A model generated the notes under the pieces. The model was not told the DNA's origin, made no database searches, and saw only the letters and a list, made by a program, of their open reading frames with translations. Shown here in pieces: positions 45,422 through 54,639 of a DNA stretch of 64,000 bases. Origin of the DNA: Erythrobacter sanguineus. Its GTDB lineage: Bacteria; Pseudomonadota; Alphaproteobacteria; Sphingomonadales; Sphingomonadaceae. Position 1 is the first letter of the stretch, and every line of letters begins with the position of its first letter. The stretch spans positions 40,001 to 104,000 of the forward strand of contig NZ_FRDF01000003.1 of assembly GCF_900143235.1 (NCBI RefSeq), given 5' to 3'. Made by a program: the position numbers and the translations under genes.

Positions 45422-47692
45422 TTGAACACCTTGCGCTTGACGACATCCGCCTCTGTCCTTGCCATGATCGCCCTGGCCGGGACGCCTGTTCTGGCCGCCA
45501 GTGCCGAAGCTGCCGAAGCGGCTGGCGACGCCGCAGAAGGTCAGCAGCAGACCGGGCGCATCACCGTGACCGCCACCCGCACGCCGGTGTTGCAGGAAGA
45601 GGCGCCCGCCACGGTGACAATCATCACCGACGAGGACATCGCCGACCAGCTTGCCACCGACATCAAGGATCTGGTGCGGTTCGAACCCGGCGTGACCGTG
45701 CGCCGCGCGCCCGCGCGGTTTGGCGCGGCCTTCGGTTCCACGGGCCGCGCCCGCAACGAGGATTTCGTGATCCGCGGGATCGGCGGCAACCGCGTGCTGA
45801 TCCAGGTCGATGGCATTCGTAGCCCGCAGGGCTTTGCCTTCGGTGCGCAGGATGCCGGACGCGGCGGCTTTACCGATGTCAGCCTCGTCAAGCAGGTTGA
45901 AATCCTGCGCGGGCCTGCATCGGCGCTCTACGGCAGCGACGGGCTGGCCGGGGCGGTCAGCTTCGTCACCTCCGATCCGGTTGACCTGATCGGCGCGGGC
46001 AGCTTCGGCGGTTTTGCAACCTCGCAATATTCGAGCGAGGACAATGAATTTGCTCAGACCGCAACCCTTGCCGGACAATCGGGCAATGTCTCGGCCATGG
46101 TCGCCTACACCCGGCGCGATTTCAGCGAGCTTGAAAATCAGGGGGTAAACAACGGCACCGGCCCCACCCGCACCGCGCCCAATCCGCAGGACGGAACCAG
46201 CAATGCGGTGCTTGCCAAACTGGTGTGGGACAATGGCCCGCACCGCATCCGCCTGACCGGCGAATGGCTCGATGCGGCGGTCGAAACCGAGGTGCTGACC
46301 GGTCTTGGTCCCGCCTTCCTGTTCGGCCCCGCGCCGGTGTGGAACGTCGATGCGCTCAATGCCCGCGACACCAACGAACGGGTGCGGGCCTCGCTCGACT
46401 GGACCTATGATGGCAGCCCGGAAAACCTGATCGAATATGCCTTTCTGTCGGCCTTCTGGCAGGATGCGGAAGATCGTCAGTTCGCCTTCGAGGAGCGCAC
46501 GCCGTTCGGCTTCATCCCGGCGCCCGATCGCGAACGGCTCAACACCTTCGAAAACCGCGTCTACGGCGCGGTCGGCGAGGCGCGGTCGTCCTTCGATCTG
46601 GGCGGGATGAAGCACCGCATCGCGTTCGGCGGCGATGTCAGCTGGACGCGGCAGGAGGGCCTGCGCAGCGGCACCTTCCCCGGACGCGGCGAAAGCTTCC
46701 CGACCCGTGCATTCCCCGCTACCGATTTCACGCAGGGCGGCGTGTTCCTGTCGGACGAGATTTCGCTGCTGGATGGCGCGCTGACACTGTTCCCCGCGCT
46801 CAGGTTCGATTTCTACGACTTGAACCCGACCGATGATCCGCTGCTCACCACCTTCAATCCGCAAGGGCAAAGCGACAGCCGTCTCAGCCCCAAGTTCGGC
46901 GCGACGGTGAAGCTGGCCGACAACGTGATCCTGTTCGGCAATTACGCGCAGGGCTTCCTTGCGCCGACGCCAAGCCAGGTGAACAATTTCTTCGAATTCA
47001 TCGCGGGCGGCTACACTTCGATCCCCAATCCCGACCTGCGTCCTGAAACCAGCGAAAGTTTTGAAGTGGGCGCGCGCTATGTCGGCGACATCTTCTCGCT
47101 TCAGGTGGTCGGATTTACGGGTGAGTACGACAATTTCATCAGCCAGCAGATCATCAGCGGCGCCTTTACCCCGCAGGACCCGGCGATCTTCCAGTTCGTC
47201 AATTTCAACGCGGTCGAAATCGAAGGGATCGAAGCGCGCGCCGAAATGAAGCTCGACAGCGGCTGGAATGCGCGTTTCGCGATGGCCTTTGCCAATGGCG
47301 ACATCATCAATCCTGGCGGGGCGCGGGTGCCGCTCGACACGATTGACCCGTTCAATCTGATCGCCGGGCTGGGTTATCGCGATCCGGGCGGGCGGTTCGG
47401 CGGGGAACTGATCCTCACCCACAACGCCCGCAAGGAAAAGGGCGAGCTGGAACGCGCCGCTGACGGGACCGACCTGTTCGTGCGACCGGAGGCTTCGACG
47501 ATCGTCGATCTCACCGCCTTCTTCGCGATTACCGACGCGCTCAAACTGCGGCTCGGCGTGTTCAATCTGACCGACGAGAAATACGCCGTGTGGTCCGATG
47601 TGCGCGGATTGCGGACGCAGGATGCGGGGATTCTTGATGCCTTCACCCGGCCGGGCAGAAATGTTAGCGTGTCGGCCAGCTATCGATTCTGA
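45422..47692 (+). CDS. TonB-dependent receptor of the heme/hemoglobin receptor group
   Basis: 756 residues with a signal peptide ending TPVLAA and TonB box region RITVTATRTP. The plug has VEILRGPASALYGSDGLAGAVSFVT, and the barrel ends NVSVSASYRF. The YGSDGLAGAVSF pattern and the short plug loops resemble the hemoglobin/transferrin/lactoferrin receptor family. It heads a rightward cluster with a DUF6607 protein and a PKHD hydroxylase, which are common partners of iron or heme receptors. The ligand assignment is tentative. Confidence 0.88.
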   Translation: MNTLRLTTSASVLAMIALAGTPVLAASAEAAEAAGDAAEGQQQTGRITVTATRTPVLQEEAPATVTIITDEDIADQLATDIKDLVRFEPGVTVRRAPARFGAAFGSTGRARNEDFVIRGIGGNRVLIQVDGIRSPQGFAFGAQDAGRGGFTDVSLVKQVEILRGPASALYGSDGLAGAVSFVTSDPVDLIGAGSFGGFATSQYSSEDNEFAQTATLAGQSGNVSAMVAYTRRDFSELENQGVNNGTGPTRTAPNPQDGTSNAVLAKLVWDNGPHRIRLTGEWLDAAVETEVLTGLGPAFLFGPAPVWNVDALNARDTNERVRASLDWTYDGSPENLIEYAFLSAFWQDAEDRQFAFEERTPFGFIPAPDRERLNTFENRVYGAVGEARSSFDLGGMKHRIAFGGDVSWTRQEGLRSGTFPGRGESFPTRAFPATDFTQGGVFLSDEISLLDGALTLFPALRFDFYDLNPTDDPLLTTFNPQGQSDSRLSPKFGATVKLADNVILFGNYAQGFLAPTPSQVNNFFEFIAGGYTSIPNPDLRPETSESFEVGARYVGDIFSLQVVGFTGEYDNFISQQIISGAFTPQDPAIFQFVNFNAVEIEGIEARAEMKLDSGWNARFAMAFANGDIINPGGARVPLDTIDPFNLIAGLGYRDPGGRFGGELILTHNARKEKGELERAADGTDLFVRPEASTIVDLTAFFAITDALKLRLGVFNLTDEKYAVWSDVRGLRTQDAGILDAFTRPGRNVSVSASYRF

Positions 47693-47720
47693 ATTGCATT
47701 AACAACTCATGAGGGACGCC

Positions 47721-48725
47721 ATGAACAGACTGACCAAAACCCTTTTCGCATCCGGCCTTGCCGCGCTCACGCTGGCCGCAGTGCCCGCTCCGGCGCTGGC
47801 CGATGATCCGATCATCCGCGCCGAAGACGCCGCCAGGGCCGCCTTCGAGGCTGATCGCCAGACCATCCTCGCCATGGCGGGCGATTTCAAGGTCACCTTC
47901 GACATGCAGGAATCGACCGCGTGGATGGAGGGTTACGAGCCGCTTGAGCGCAAGATTTCGGGCGGGTACGAATCCGTCCGCGTGATCGAGGATACGGGCA
48001 CCAAGATCGTGCTTCAGCATCTGTTGGTGACCGGCGATGATGCCAACCCCTATATCGTCAAGCACTGGCGGCAGGATTGGCAGTACGAGCCTGAAAAGGT
48101 CCTGACCTTTTCAGGCGGTGACAGCTGGGAATGGACCGCCGTGCCGGACAAGCTGCGCGCCGGGCGCTGGTCGCAGACGGTCTATCAGGTCGATGACAGC
48201 CCGCGCTATGCCGGCTGGGGCCAGTGGGAAACCACGCTGGGGGTCAAGCGCTGGCGTTCCAACTGGACTGCGCGCCCGCTCGCCCGCCGCGATGCGATCC
48301 GCAACCCGGTCTATGATCGCTATGTCGGCATCAACCGCCACCAGCTGACCCCGAACGGCTGGATCCACTGGCAGGACAACACCAAGCTGATCACGCCCAA
48401 GGATGGTGAGGGCGAGGCGACGCCGGTGGTGCAGGAATATGTGCTCAACACCTATGAACGCTTCGACGGCTATAATGTCGCCGCAGCCGAGGCCTACTGG
48501 GACAAGACCAAGGGTTTCTGGGACAAGGTGCGCGGCAAGTGGGACGAGGTGGCCGAAGCCAATGGCGGGGTCCGGATCGAACAGGAACCGGGCGCCGGCA
48601 CGGCGATTGCCAATGAACTGCTGATCCTTGCCGATCTGATCAAGGCCGGCAAGACCACCCCCGACGAAGCGACCGACAAGGCGCTGGCGATGATTGCCGA
48701 AGGCACCGCGCGGGCCGGTGGCTGA
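47721..48725 (+). CDS. Secreted DUF6607-like protein
   Basis: 334 residues from the ATG at 47721 (MNRLTKTLFASGLAALTLAA), after GAGGGA. A signal peptide ends APALA. The mature part is rich in Trp and Tyr (KHWRQDWQYEP, WGQWETTLGVKRWRSNW), which fits a beta-sandwich extracytoplasmic protein. Function is unknown; proteins of this kind are often encoded next to TonB receptors. It starts 28 bases after the receptor stop and is likely in one operon with it. Confidence 0.75.
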   Translation: MNRLTKTLFASGLAALTLAAVPAPALADDPIIRAEDAARAAFEADRQTILAMAGDFKVTFDMQESTAWMEGYEPLERKISGGYESVRVIEDTGTKIVLQHLLVTGDDANPYIVKHWRQDWQYEPEKVLTFSGGDSWEWTAVPDKLRAGRWSQTVYQVDDSPRYAGWGQWETTLGVKRWRSNWTARPLARRDAIRNPVYDRYVGINRHQLTPNGWIHWQDNTKLITPKDGEGEATPVVQEYVLNTYERFDGYNVAAAEAYWDKTKGFWDKVRGKWDEVAEANGGVRIEQEPGAGTAIANELLILADLIKAGKTTPDEATDKALAMIAEGTARAGG

Positions 48726-48751
48726 TCCGGCTTGACCGGATCGGGTGGCAG

Positions 48752-48802
48752 CCAGTTTCCGGTGGAGGCCAAGTTCCGGCGGAGGCCAGTTTCCGGCGGA
48801 GG
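48752..48802 (+). repeat. Three tandem 17-bp repeats
   Basis: Three consecutive 17-base units of the form CCAGTTTCCGGYGGAGG (the middle one CCAAGTTCCGGCGGAGG) lie between the DUF6607 and PKHD genes. The third unit merges into the hairpin that follows. Confidence 0.8.
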
Positions 48803-48825
48803 GACGTGTCCTCTCCCTCCGCCGG
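48793..48825. terminator. 12-bp perfect hairpin after the DUF6607 gene
   Basis: CCGGCGGAGGGA and TCCCTCCGCCGG pair perfectly around a nine-base loop. The stem is very stable, but only a short T-poor tail follows. It could stop or protect the receptor-DUF6607 transcript ahead of the PKHD gene. Confidence 0.5.
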
Positions 48826-48870
48826 TTCCGGCGCTTTCCTCGCGGCCCCGCTCGCGATAAGGCATGATGC

Positions 48871-49548
48871 ATGATCATTGCCATCAATGCCCTTGACGAT
48901 CCCGGTCATCTTGCCGCCCTGCGCGAACGGATCGCCCTGCTCGAATGGCGCGACGGGCGTGAGACCGCCGGGAACATCGCGCGCGAGGTCAAGCGCAACC
49001 TTCAGGCCGCGATGGACAGCACCGCCGGACGAAGGCTGCATGATGAATTGCTGCCGCTGATTGCCGAAAATGCGGTGGTGAAGGCCGCCGCCCAGCCGCG
49101 GCGTTTTTCCCCGCTGATCATCAGCCAGACCGGTGTTGACGGGCAATATGGCGCGCATGTCGATAATGCCCTGATGGGCAAGGGCGCTGCCCGCCTGCGC
49201 ACCGACATTTCCTTCACCCTGTTCCTGACCCCGCCCGAGGAATATGACGGCGGCGAACTGGTGATCCATGCCGCCGGGATGACGCAGGAGATGAAGGGCG
49301 AGGCCGGGCATCTGGCGCTCTACCCTTCCACCAGCATCCATGAAGTGCGCCCTGTCACGCGGGGCACCCGGATCGTGTGCGTCGGCTGGATCGAAAGCAT
49401 GATTGCCGATCAGGGCCGCCGCGAAATGCTGTTCGATCTGGAAAACCTGCGCGCTGCCCTGCGGCAGAAGCTGCCCAGCCAATCGCCAGAGCTGCTGACG
49501 CTCGACAAGGCCATCGCCAATCTATTGCGGATGTGGGCGCACGCCTGA
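48871..49548 (+). CDS. PKHD-type Fe(II)/2-oxoglutarate hydroxylase (PiuC-like)
   Basis: 225 residues. The double-stranded beta-helix iron site is visible as His-x-Asp in YGAHVDNALMG and a distal His in STSIHEVRPVTRGTR, whose Arg binds 2-oxoglutarate. PiuC-type proteins are co-encoded with TonB siderophore receptors and are iron-regulated in many proteobacteria; their substrate is unknown. Its 3' end overlaps the convergent membrane protein gene by 27 bases. Confidence 0.9.
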   Translation: MIIAINALDDPGHLAALRERIALLEWRDGRETAGNIAREVKRNLQAAMDSTAGRRLHDELLPLIAENAVVKAAAQPRRFSPLIISQTGVDGQYGAHVDNALMGKGAARLRTDISFTLFLTPPEEYDGGELVIHAAGMTQEMKGEAGHLALYPSTSIHEVRPVTRGTRIVCVGWIESMIADQGRREMLFDLENLRAALRQKLPSQSPELLTLDKAIANLLRMWAHA

Positions 49549-50268
49549 GGCCTTGGGCGCGGCTGCGCGCTTGGCCTTGAGCGTGAAATACAGGATCAGG
49601 CTGACCCCGATCACGCTTGGCCCGGCCCAGATCGCGGGGTTGAACACGTGTTCGGGCACCATCCGGATCAGCCCGACCGACATGAACGCGGTGTAGGCCG
49701 AAATCCCCATCCCGATCAGCGCGCGGAAATGCTCGCCAATATAGGCGTTGCGCGGCGGATCGCTTGCCCGCCAGATGTAAACCTGCTGGATCGCCATTGC
49801 GACGATGCCGATGAAGGCGACCAGCACCATCAGCGGATGTTCCACCCGGATGCCATACCAGCCGCACCACGCCCCTGAGATCACCACCGCCGCAATCACC
49901 CCCTGATAGCGCAGCGAACGCAGCGCTGTGCGGTTACGCGCTTGGCGCACAACGGCGAGGCCATAATCGACAAAGCCGATGGTGAGCGTGCCGAGATAGA
50001 GCATCATCCAGCCGAACAATCCGGCGAACAATTCGCGGTCGGTCACCGACGGGATGCGATCTTCCGGGCCGTAAAGCGAGATGAGGGCCATGGCGATCGC
50101 CAGCGCGCCCGCCCCCAGAAAGCCGAAACTAGCGGCCTTGCCCCATTTGCGGTGATTGGCCGCGCCCTTGCGGGTGACGATCGGTCCCCAGAATGCCACC
50201 AGCCCCACCGTTCCGGTGATCACATGGAGGACGACGATGGCTTCGAACAGCGCCATGGCCCAAGGCAT
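49522..50268 (-). CDS. Membrane protein, DUF2306-like
   Basis: 248 residues with seven or so membrane helices. The N-terminus LHVITGTVGLVAFWGPIVTRKG and HRKWGKAASFGF resembles the DUF2306 family of conserved membrane proteins, whose function is unknown. It ends in a basic tail. The 27-base overlap with the PKHD gene is tail-to-tail. Confidence 0.75.
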   Translation of the reverse strand: MPWAMALFEAIVVLHVITGTVGLVAFWGPIVTRKGAANHRKWGKAASFGFLGAGALAIAMALISLYGPEDRIPSVTDRELFAGLFGWMMLYLGTLTIGFVDYGLAVVRQARNRTALRSLRYQGVIAAVVISGAWCGWYGIRVEHPLMVLVAFIGIVAMAIQQVYIWRASDPPRNAYIGEHFRALIGMGISAYTAFMSVGLIRMVPEHVFNPAIWAGPSVIGVSLILYFTLKAKRAAAPKASGVRPHPQ

Positions 50269-50295
50269 GGCACAATCCGCGCGTTTAGCCTAGCC

Positions 50296-52944
50296 TCAGC
50301 GAACCCGCGACGGCGCAACCAGCACCGCGTTGGCAATCAGCAGGTCGAGCCCGTCGAGATAGGCGCGGGTCGAGGGATCATGGGCAAAGCCCACCACCAG
50401 CCCGCGTCCCTGCCGCTGCGCCATCAGGTATGGCTTGTAGGCCAGCTGCCGCCGGTTCTCGTCCCACACATAGCCGCTGGCGATAAGGTCCTCCGGCGCG
50501 GCAAAGCGCAGCACGTTGACCCCGTCGTCACGGCCCAGCGGCGTGAAGATCCGCGTGCCTGTCGCCAGCACCACCGCCCCGCCATCGTAACCGGCGGAAA
50601 GGAAGTGATCGCGCTGCGCCACGACATTCAGCAGCGCGCCGGGCAGGGTATCGGGCAGGGCGCGCTGATCCTTGATCACCTCGCGATAATCGGCGTCGGT
50701 CGCGATTTCGACCGCCTCGGCCAGCGAAGTGTCACCATCCTTGCCGGCCTCGCCCGGCTCGCGTCCCAGCGCGGCCTCGCGCTTGACGGCAAGCATCGGG
50801 CTGTCGCCGCCGCTGAAGGTTTCGACGCTGTCGCCCACCGCCACCAGCACACCGCCCTTGCGCACGAAATCGCGGATGGTGCGTTGTCCGGCTTCGCCCA
50901 GTGCCGCCGAAGGATTGCCTTCGGGCACCAGCAACACATCATAATCGGAAAGGTCCGCGCGGGCCAGCCGCTGGGTGCGGATCGGGGTGACCGCCAGGCC
51001 GAGCCGCCGTTCGAGCACATAGCGCATCGCGCCCGCACTCAATTGCGAGATACCGTCGTCCCATGCGATGGCGACACGCGGCATGGTCAGCCGCACGAAG
51101 CTGTCGCTGCCAAGGTTGGGGCCGTCATCGACCCAGCCCGAATCAAGCGCCACCGTATGCGCGCCGACTTCGCTGGCGAGCGCGGCAAGGCGGGCCATCT
51201 GTTCCGGCGTGTTGCTGCCAGCCGGGAACACCACGGTGCCGCGCGGCAAGGTGCGGCCTGCCGTGGTAAAGGCCTTGTCGGTAACGCGGGCCTCGATCCC
51301 TTCGCGCAGCGCCAGCGTGACAAACCGCGCCTGCCCGCTGTCGTTCCACGGCACGGCCACGGCAAAGGCACCCGAACCTTCGGAAAGCGGGGCAATCGGG
51401 GCATCGGGCGAAAGCGCTGCGCCAGTGGCGGCCGCCTTGCACAGCGTCACATCCGCGCCCGACATCAGCCCGACCGACCATGCCGTGACATCATACAGTT
51501 CGTGCGGCAGATCCTGCGACCGGCGGCGTTCCTGTTCTGCAAGGAAATCGGGCGGCAAGGGCGTGTCGCGGTCAAGCAGGCTGCGCACCAGCCGCGCGGC
51601 CGGCTGGGCTTGCGGGATGGCAAGATAGCCCTGCGGGAAGCTGCGTCCGCAGGCGCTCACCGTCCCATCGCGGCGCAGCACGGTGATGCCCTGCGCGGCC
51701 AGCCGCCGCCCCAGGCTTTCGGCATTCCAGCGCCGTTTCGACAGGTCGATCAGATAGGCCCCGCGCCCGGCTGTCCCGCTGGCATTGGCGGCGCGGTACT
51801 GGGCGAAATCCGACAGGAACCGCTGCGGGTTGTCAGCCACCGCGCCTGCGGTCGCAAGGCTGGCGGCGAAGTGGTTACGCACCCCGTCGGCATAGGTCAG
51901 CTCGGTCCCGTCGCGCCGCGCGAACACCAGCCCGCGCGCCGATCCCTGTTCATAGGTGCTGCCGATCGCGCCCTGATGCGCATTCCAGGTGTCGCCATAA
52001 CCGGGATAGAACAGGTCATAGACCTCGCGCGTGAAATAGGGCTCACCCATTGCATCAAACGTGGCGGCATTGGCCCGCCCGATCACTTCGTAGGCGCGTT
52101 GCTGCGCGGCGGTGAGATTGGGGTTGAAGGGCTGGGCTGCGGGGGAGAAGAAATAGGTGTTGTCGCCGCCCATTTCATGCAGGTCGACCACCACCACCGG
52201 GTTCCAGCTGCGGATCGCGGCGATCTTGCCGCGGGTTTCGGGCTGGGACAGCGTGAACCAGTCGCGGTTGAGATCGAACATGTAGTGGTTGACCCGCCCG
52301 CTCGGCCAGGGTTCGTCATGCTCGGCGGCTTGCCGGTCGGCAGCAGGATCGATCCCGCTCGCGGCGAGGAAATTGTTCACGAACCGCGCGCGTCCATCAG
52401 GGTTCTGCATCGGATCGATCACCACGATGGTTTCGGCCATGATCCGCGCGGCGCGTTCATCGCCTTGCGCGGCGAGCAGGTGATAGGCGGTCATCAGCGC
52501 AGCATCGGTCGAGGATATCTCGTTGCCGTGGACACCATAGGCCAGCCACGTCACCGGCAGCGCCGCCCCGTTCGACCCGCGCCCCGCGGCGACATTGGCA
52601 AGGTCGGCCTGAATCGCGTCAAGCCGGGCGATGTTTTCCGGCGCGGACAGGATCACGTAATAAAGCGGGCGACCTTCCCAACTGGTGGCATATTGCACCA
52701 TCCGCGTGCGATCCGGCGCAGCGGCAACCAGCGCCTTGAGATAGGCATAGGTCTGATCGGGCGAGGTAATGCGGGTGCCGGGCGCATGGCCGACAGTGTC
52801 GGTCAGGGTCGGGATGGCAGGATCAAAGCTGCCTTCCACGAAGGACTGCGCCCCGGCAGGTTGCGTCATGGCCCAGATGGCGGCCAGCATGAGGAGGCAC
52901 CGGCCCCAAAGATTGTTGCGCATTCGCTGTTCCCGCTTGTTCAT
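50296..52944 (-). CDS. Secreted M14-family zinc carboxypeptidase
   Basis: 882 residues with a signal peptide ending QPAGAQ. The N-terminal catalytic domain has zinc ligands in GVHGNEISST (HxxE) and VVDLHEMGGDN (His), an Arg/Asn substrate region (NPDGRARFVNN) and a catalytic Glu candidate in STYEQGSARG. The remaining half, which includes a glutamine-amidotransferase-like fold (YDVLLVPEGNPSAAL), is found in large periplasmic members of this family. It probably degrades exported peptides. It is the last chromosomal gene before the integrative element. Confidence 0.9.
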   Translation of the reverse strand: MNKREQRMRNNLWGRCLLMLAAIWAMTQPAGAQSFVEGSFDPAIPTLTDTVGHAPGTRITSPDQTYAYLKALVAAAPDRTRMVQYATSWEGRPLYYVILSAPENIARLDAIQADLANVAAGRGSNGAALPVTWLAYGVHGNEISSTDAALMTAYHLLAAQGDERAARIMAETIVVIDPMQNPDGRARFVNNFLAASGIDPAADRQAAEHDEPWPSGRVNHYMFDLNRDWFTLSQPETRGKIAAIRSWNPVVVVDLHEMGGDNTYFFSPAAQPFNPNLTAAQQRAYEVIGRANAATFDAMGEPYFTREVYDLFYPGYGDTWNAHQGAIGSTYEQGSARGLVFARRDGTELTYADGVRNHFAASLATAGAVADNPQRFLSDFAQYRAANASGTAGRGAYLIDLSKRRWNAESLGRRLAAQGITVLRRDGTVSACGRSFPQGYLAIPQAQPAARLVRSLLDRDTPLPPDFLAEQERRRSQDLPHELYDVTAWSVGLMSGADVTLCKAAATGAALSPDAPIAPLSEGSGAFAVAVPWNDSGQARFVTLALREGIEARVTDKAFTTAGRTLPRGTVVFPAGSNTPEQMARLAALASEVGAHTVALDSGWVDDGPNLGSDSFVRLTMPRVAIAWDDGISQLSAGAMRYVLERRLGLAVTPIRTQRLARADLSDYDVLLVPEGNPSAALGEAGQRTIRDFVRKGGVLVAVGDSVETFSGGDSPMLAVKREAALGREPGEAGKDGDTSLAEAVEIATDADYREVIKDQRALPDTLPGALLNVVAQRDHFLSAGYDGGAVVLATGTRIFTPLGRDDGVNVLRFAAPEDLIASGYVWDENRRQLAYKPYLMAQRQGRGLVVGFAHDPSTRAYLDGLDLLIANAVLVAPSRVR

Positions 52945-53064
52945 CGCATCCCGTCCACCACGAGCCTTGCCGCGAAGTCGCCTGCGCGGTCAAGCATGGA
53001 GGGGCGTTTGGCTTATAGGGGCGCATGCAGAACAGGCCACTATCCGCGCCGGAACTGGCAGAAA

Positions 53065-53115
53065 TGGTGGGCGCGACAGGGATTGAACCTGTGACCCCAC
53101 CCGTGTGAAGGGTGG
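53065..53115 (-). tRNA. tRNA-Val(CAC) 3' half only: element attachment-site remnant
   Basis: Read on the minus strand this gives an anticodon stem CACCC/GGGTG with loop TTCACAC (anticodon CAC), a five-base variable loop, a T arm ACAGG/CCTGT with TTCAATC, and acceptor strand CGCGCCC, discriminator A and encoded CCA. The matching 5' acceptor strand GGGCGCG and the D arm are absent: the next bases are unrelated. Such half genes mark att sites of tyrosine integrases. An intact tRNA is expected at the other end of the element. Confidence 0.85.
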
Positions 53116-53229
53116 ATGTAGATGTTACTGGGGTTGTAGTTCGTTACTGCCGTTCCCAGATTTCCGCCGCTCATGAAATATCTGTGTTAATAGGGTTTTT
53201 GCTCGTCACTTGGGTTTATGGGCGTTGCC

Positions 53230-53304
53230 AGTGGGGAAAGAGTGGGGTAGACTTTTGAGCCTTTTTGTGGTATAATATTACCATACCCCACTGAGTACCC
53301 CACT
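53230..53304. promoter_or_regulatory. Cluster of AGTGGGGTA repeats: candidate integrase/Xis arm sites
   Basis: The 9-mer AGTGGGGTA occurs at 53241, and its reverse complement TACCCCACT at 53284 and again at 53296 (12-base phasing). A one-mismatch copy is at 53230 (AGTGGGGAA). They sit between the tRNA remnant and the integrase, where arm-type binding sites of tyrosine integrases are found. An AT-rich TGGTA/TACCA palindrome lies between them. Confidence 0.5.
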
Positions 53305-53346
53305 ATGAGAATTGTGGGGCTCGGTCAACAAGGAGTGACCCCATCA

Positions 53347-54570
53347 ATGCAACAACCTAAACGTCCAGCAGGACGTCCCCGTCGCTTTTCTGAGTTTGAT
53401 CGTTTTGAGGCAGAACTGCCGAACGTGATGGCGAAGCGCCCGAAATACCTTCACGGCATCGGCCTGTTTAAGGGCGCCACGGGCTGCACGGTATGGCTCA
53501 AGATCAGGCTACCCCACGGCGGCAGTTACAACGGCCGTATGGTACCCGCTGGGGGCTCTGTCGAAATCAAGAAGGGCAAGCGCTCGTCATGGACATGGCA
53601 GGAATTGATTCAGGAGCGAGACCGGCTGCAAAGGCTTGCCGACCACGGAGAGCCGCTTGAGGCTGTCCAAATGCCATCCTTTGCCACCTACGCGGCTGAA
53701 TGGTTGGATCGCAAGAAGACAATGCTCAAGAGTTTCGGCGTCACCCAGGGCAACGTGAACCGGTCATTGATTCCCGCCTTCGGGAAGATGGCGCTTGATG
53801 CTATCGCCGTTGGCGACGTCAACAGGTGGATTGGCAATCAAAGGGCAACGCTCAAGCCCGCTACCGTTCAGCGCGAGTTGAATACTTTTAACGCCATTAT
53901 GAACGATGCAGTAAAAAATGGTCTCATCGATCGGAACCCTGCGACACTCGCTGACAAGCCCAAGGGTGCCGAAGCTCGACAACGCTTCATCACGGCGGAA
54001 GAGTATAATGTAATCCTTGCCACCTGTGATCGGATCGAGTGGGAGCAAGAAGAGCGGCGAGAGCAAACGCCGCATCGGATCAGAGGGTGGTTGAGGCACT
54101 TTATTGCGTGGGCGTATAACTCTGGAATGCGACGTGCGGAGATCTTAGCCTTGCGCTGGGAAAACATCCGCGAAGTGGATCAGGATCACACAGTGGTTGA
54201 GGTGCTCAACACCAAGAGCAACAAGTCGCGTTTTGTCAGCTGTACTCCAGAAATGAAGGCGATTCTTGCTGCGCTACGGGAGTTGCCGCGCGACCCGGAG
54301 GATGATCGGCTATTCCCTCTTTCTATGGCAACCTTGAAGCGGAACCTTCGGGCTCTGTGGAAAGCGACAGGCCTCAAGGACGTACGATTGCACGATCTGC
54401 GACGCAGTCACGCTACGATCCTTATGAGCAATGGCATTGACCCACGCACCATCGCCGGACGGCTTGGCCATAGCGGCACTGCTATGTTGGCGAAACACTA
54501 TGCGGTGGACAGGGGAGACAAAGAGGCTGCGGCGAGGTTTGCGGAAGCAACGGAGGTAAGGCTGAGCTAG
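53347..54570 (+). CDS. Tyrosine-type site-specific integrase
   Basis: 407 residues from the ATG at 53347, which follows AAGGAG; an upstream in-frame ATG at 53305 lacks a ribosome-binding site. An SAM-like core-binding domain (about 100-180) precedes the catalytic domain. The full catalytic set is seen: R262 in NSGMRRAE, K290 in NTKSNKS, H349 and R352 in LHDLRRSH, H375 in LGHS and nucleophile Y385 in KHYAVD. It should drive integration and excision at the tRNA-Val site 230 bases away. Confidence 0.95.
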   Translation: MQQPKRPAGRPRRFSEFDRFEAELPNVMAKRPKYLHGIGLFKGATGCTVWLKIRLPHGGSYNGRMVPAGGSVEIKKGKRSSWTWQELIQERDRLQRLADHGEPLEAVQMPSFATYAAEWLDRKKTMLKSFGVTQGNVNRSLIPAFGKMALDAIAVGDVNRWIGNQRATLKPATVQRELNTFNAIMNDAVKNGLIDRNPATLADKPKGAEARQRFITAEEYNVILATCDRIEWEQEERREQTPHRIRGWLRHFIAWAYNSGMRRAEILALRWENIREVDQDHTVVEVLNTKSNKSRFVSCTPEMKAILAALRELPRDPEDDRLFPLSMATLKRNLRALWKATGLKDVRLHDLRRSHATILMSNGIDPRTIAGRLGHSGTAMLAKHYAVDRGDKEAAARFAEATEVRLS

Positions 54571-54639
54571 GCATTGTCTAGCAAAGTCTAGTTTGGCAGT
54601 CGGCGAAGCAGGTCAGGCTAAACGCATTTTTGCGACCGC

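Noticed and set aside
49942..53094. A 1050-codon open frame antisense to the M14 carboxypeptidase gene
   Set aside because: It is rich in His/Arg/Gln/Gly with no fold or motif, and exactly mirrors a well-supported gene. Long antisense frames are expected in GC-rich codon usage.
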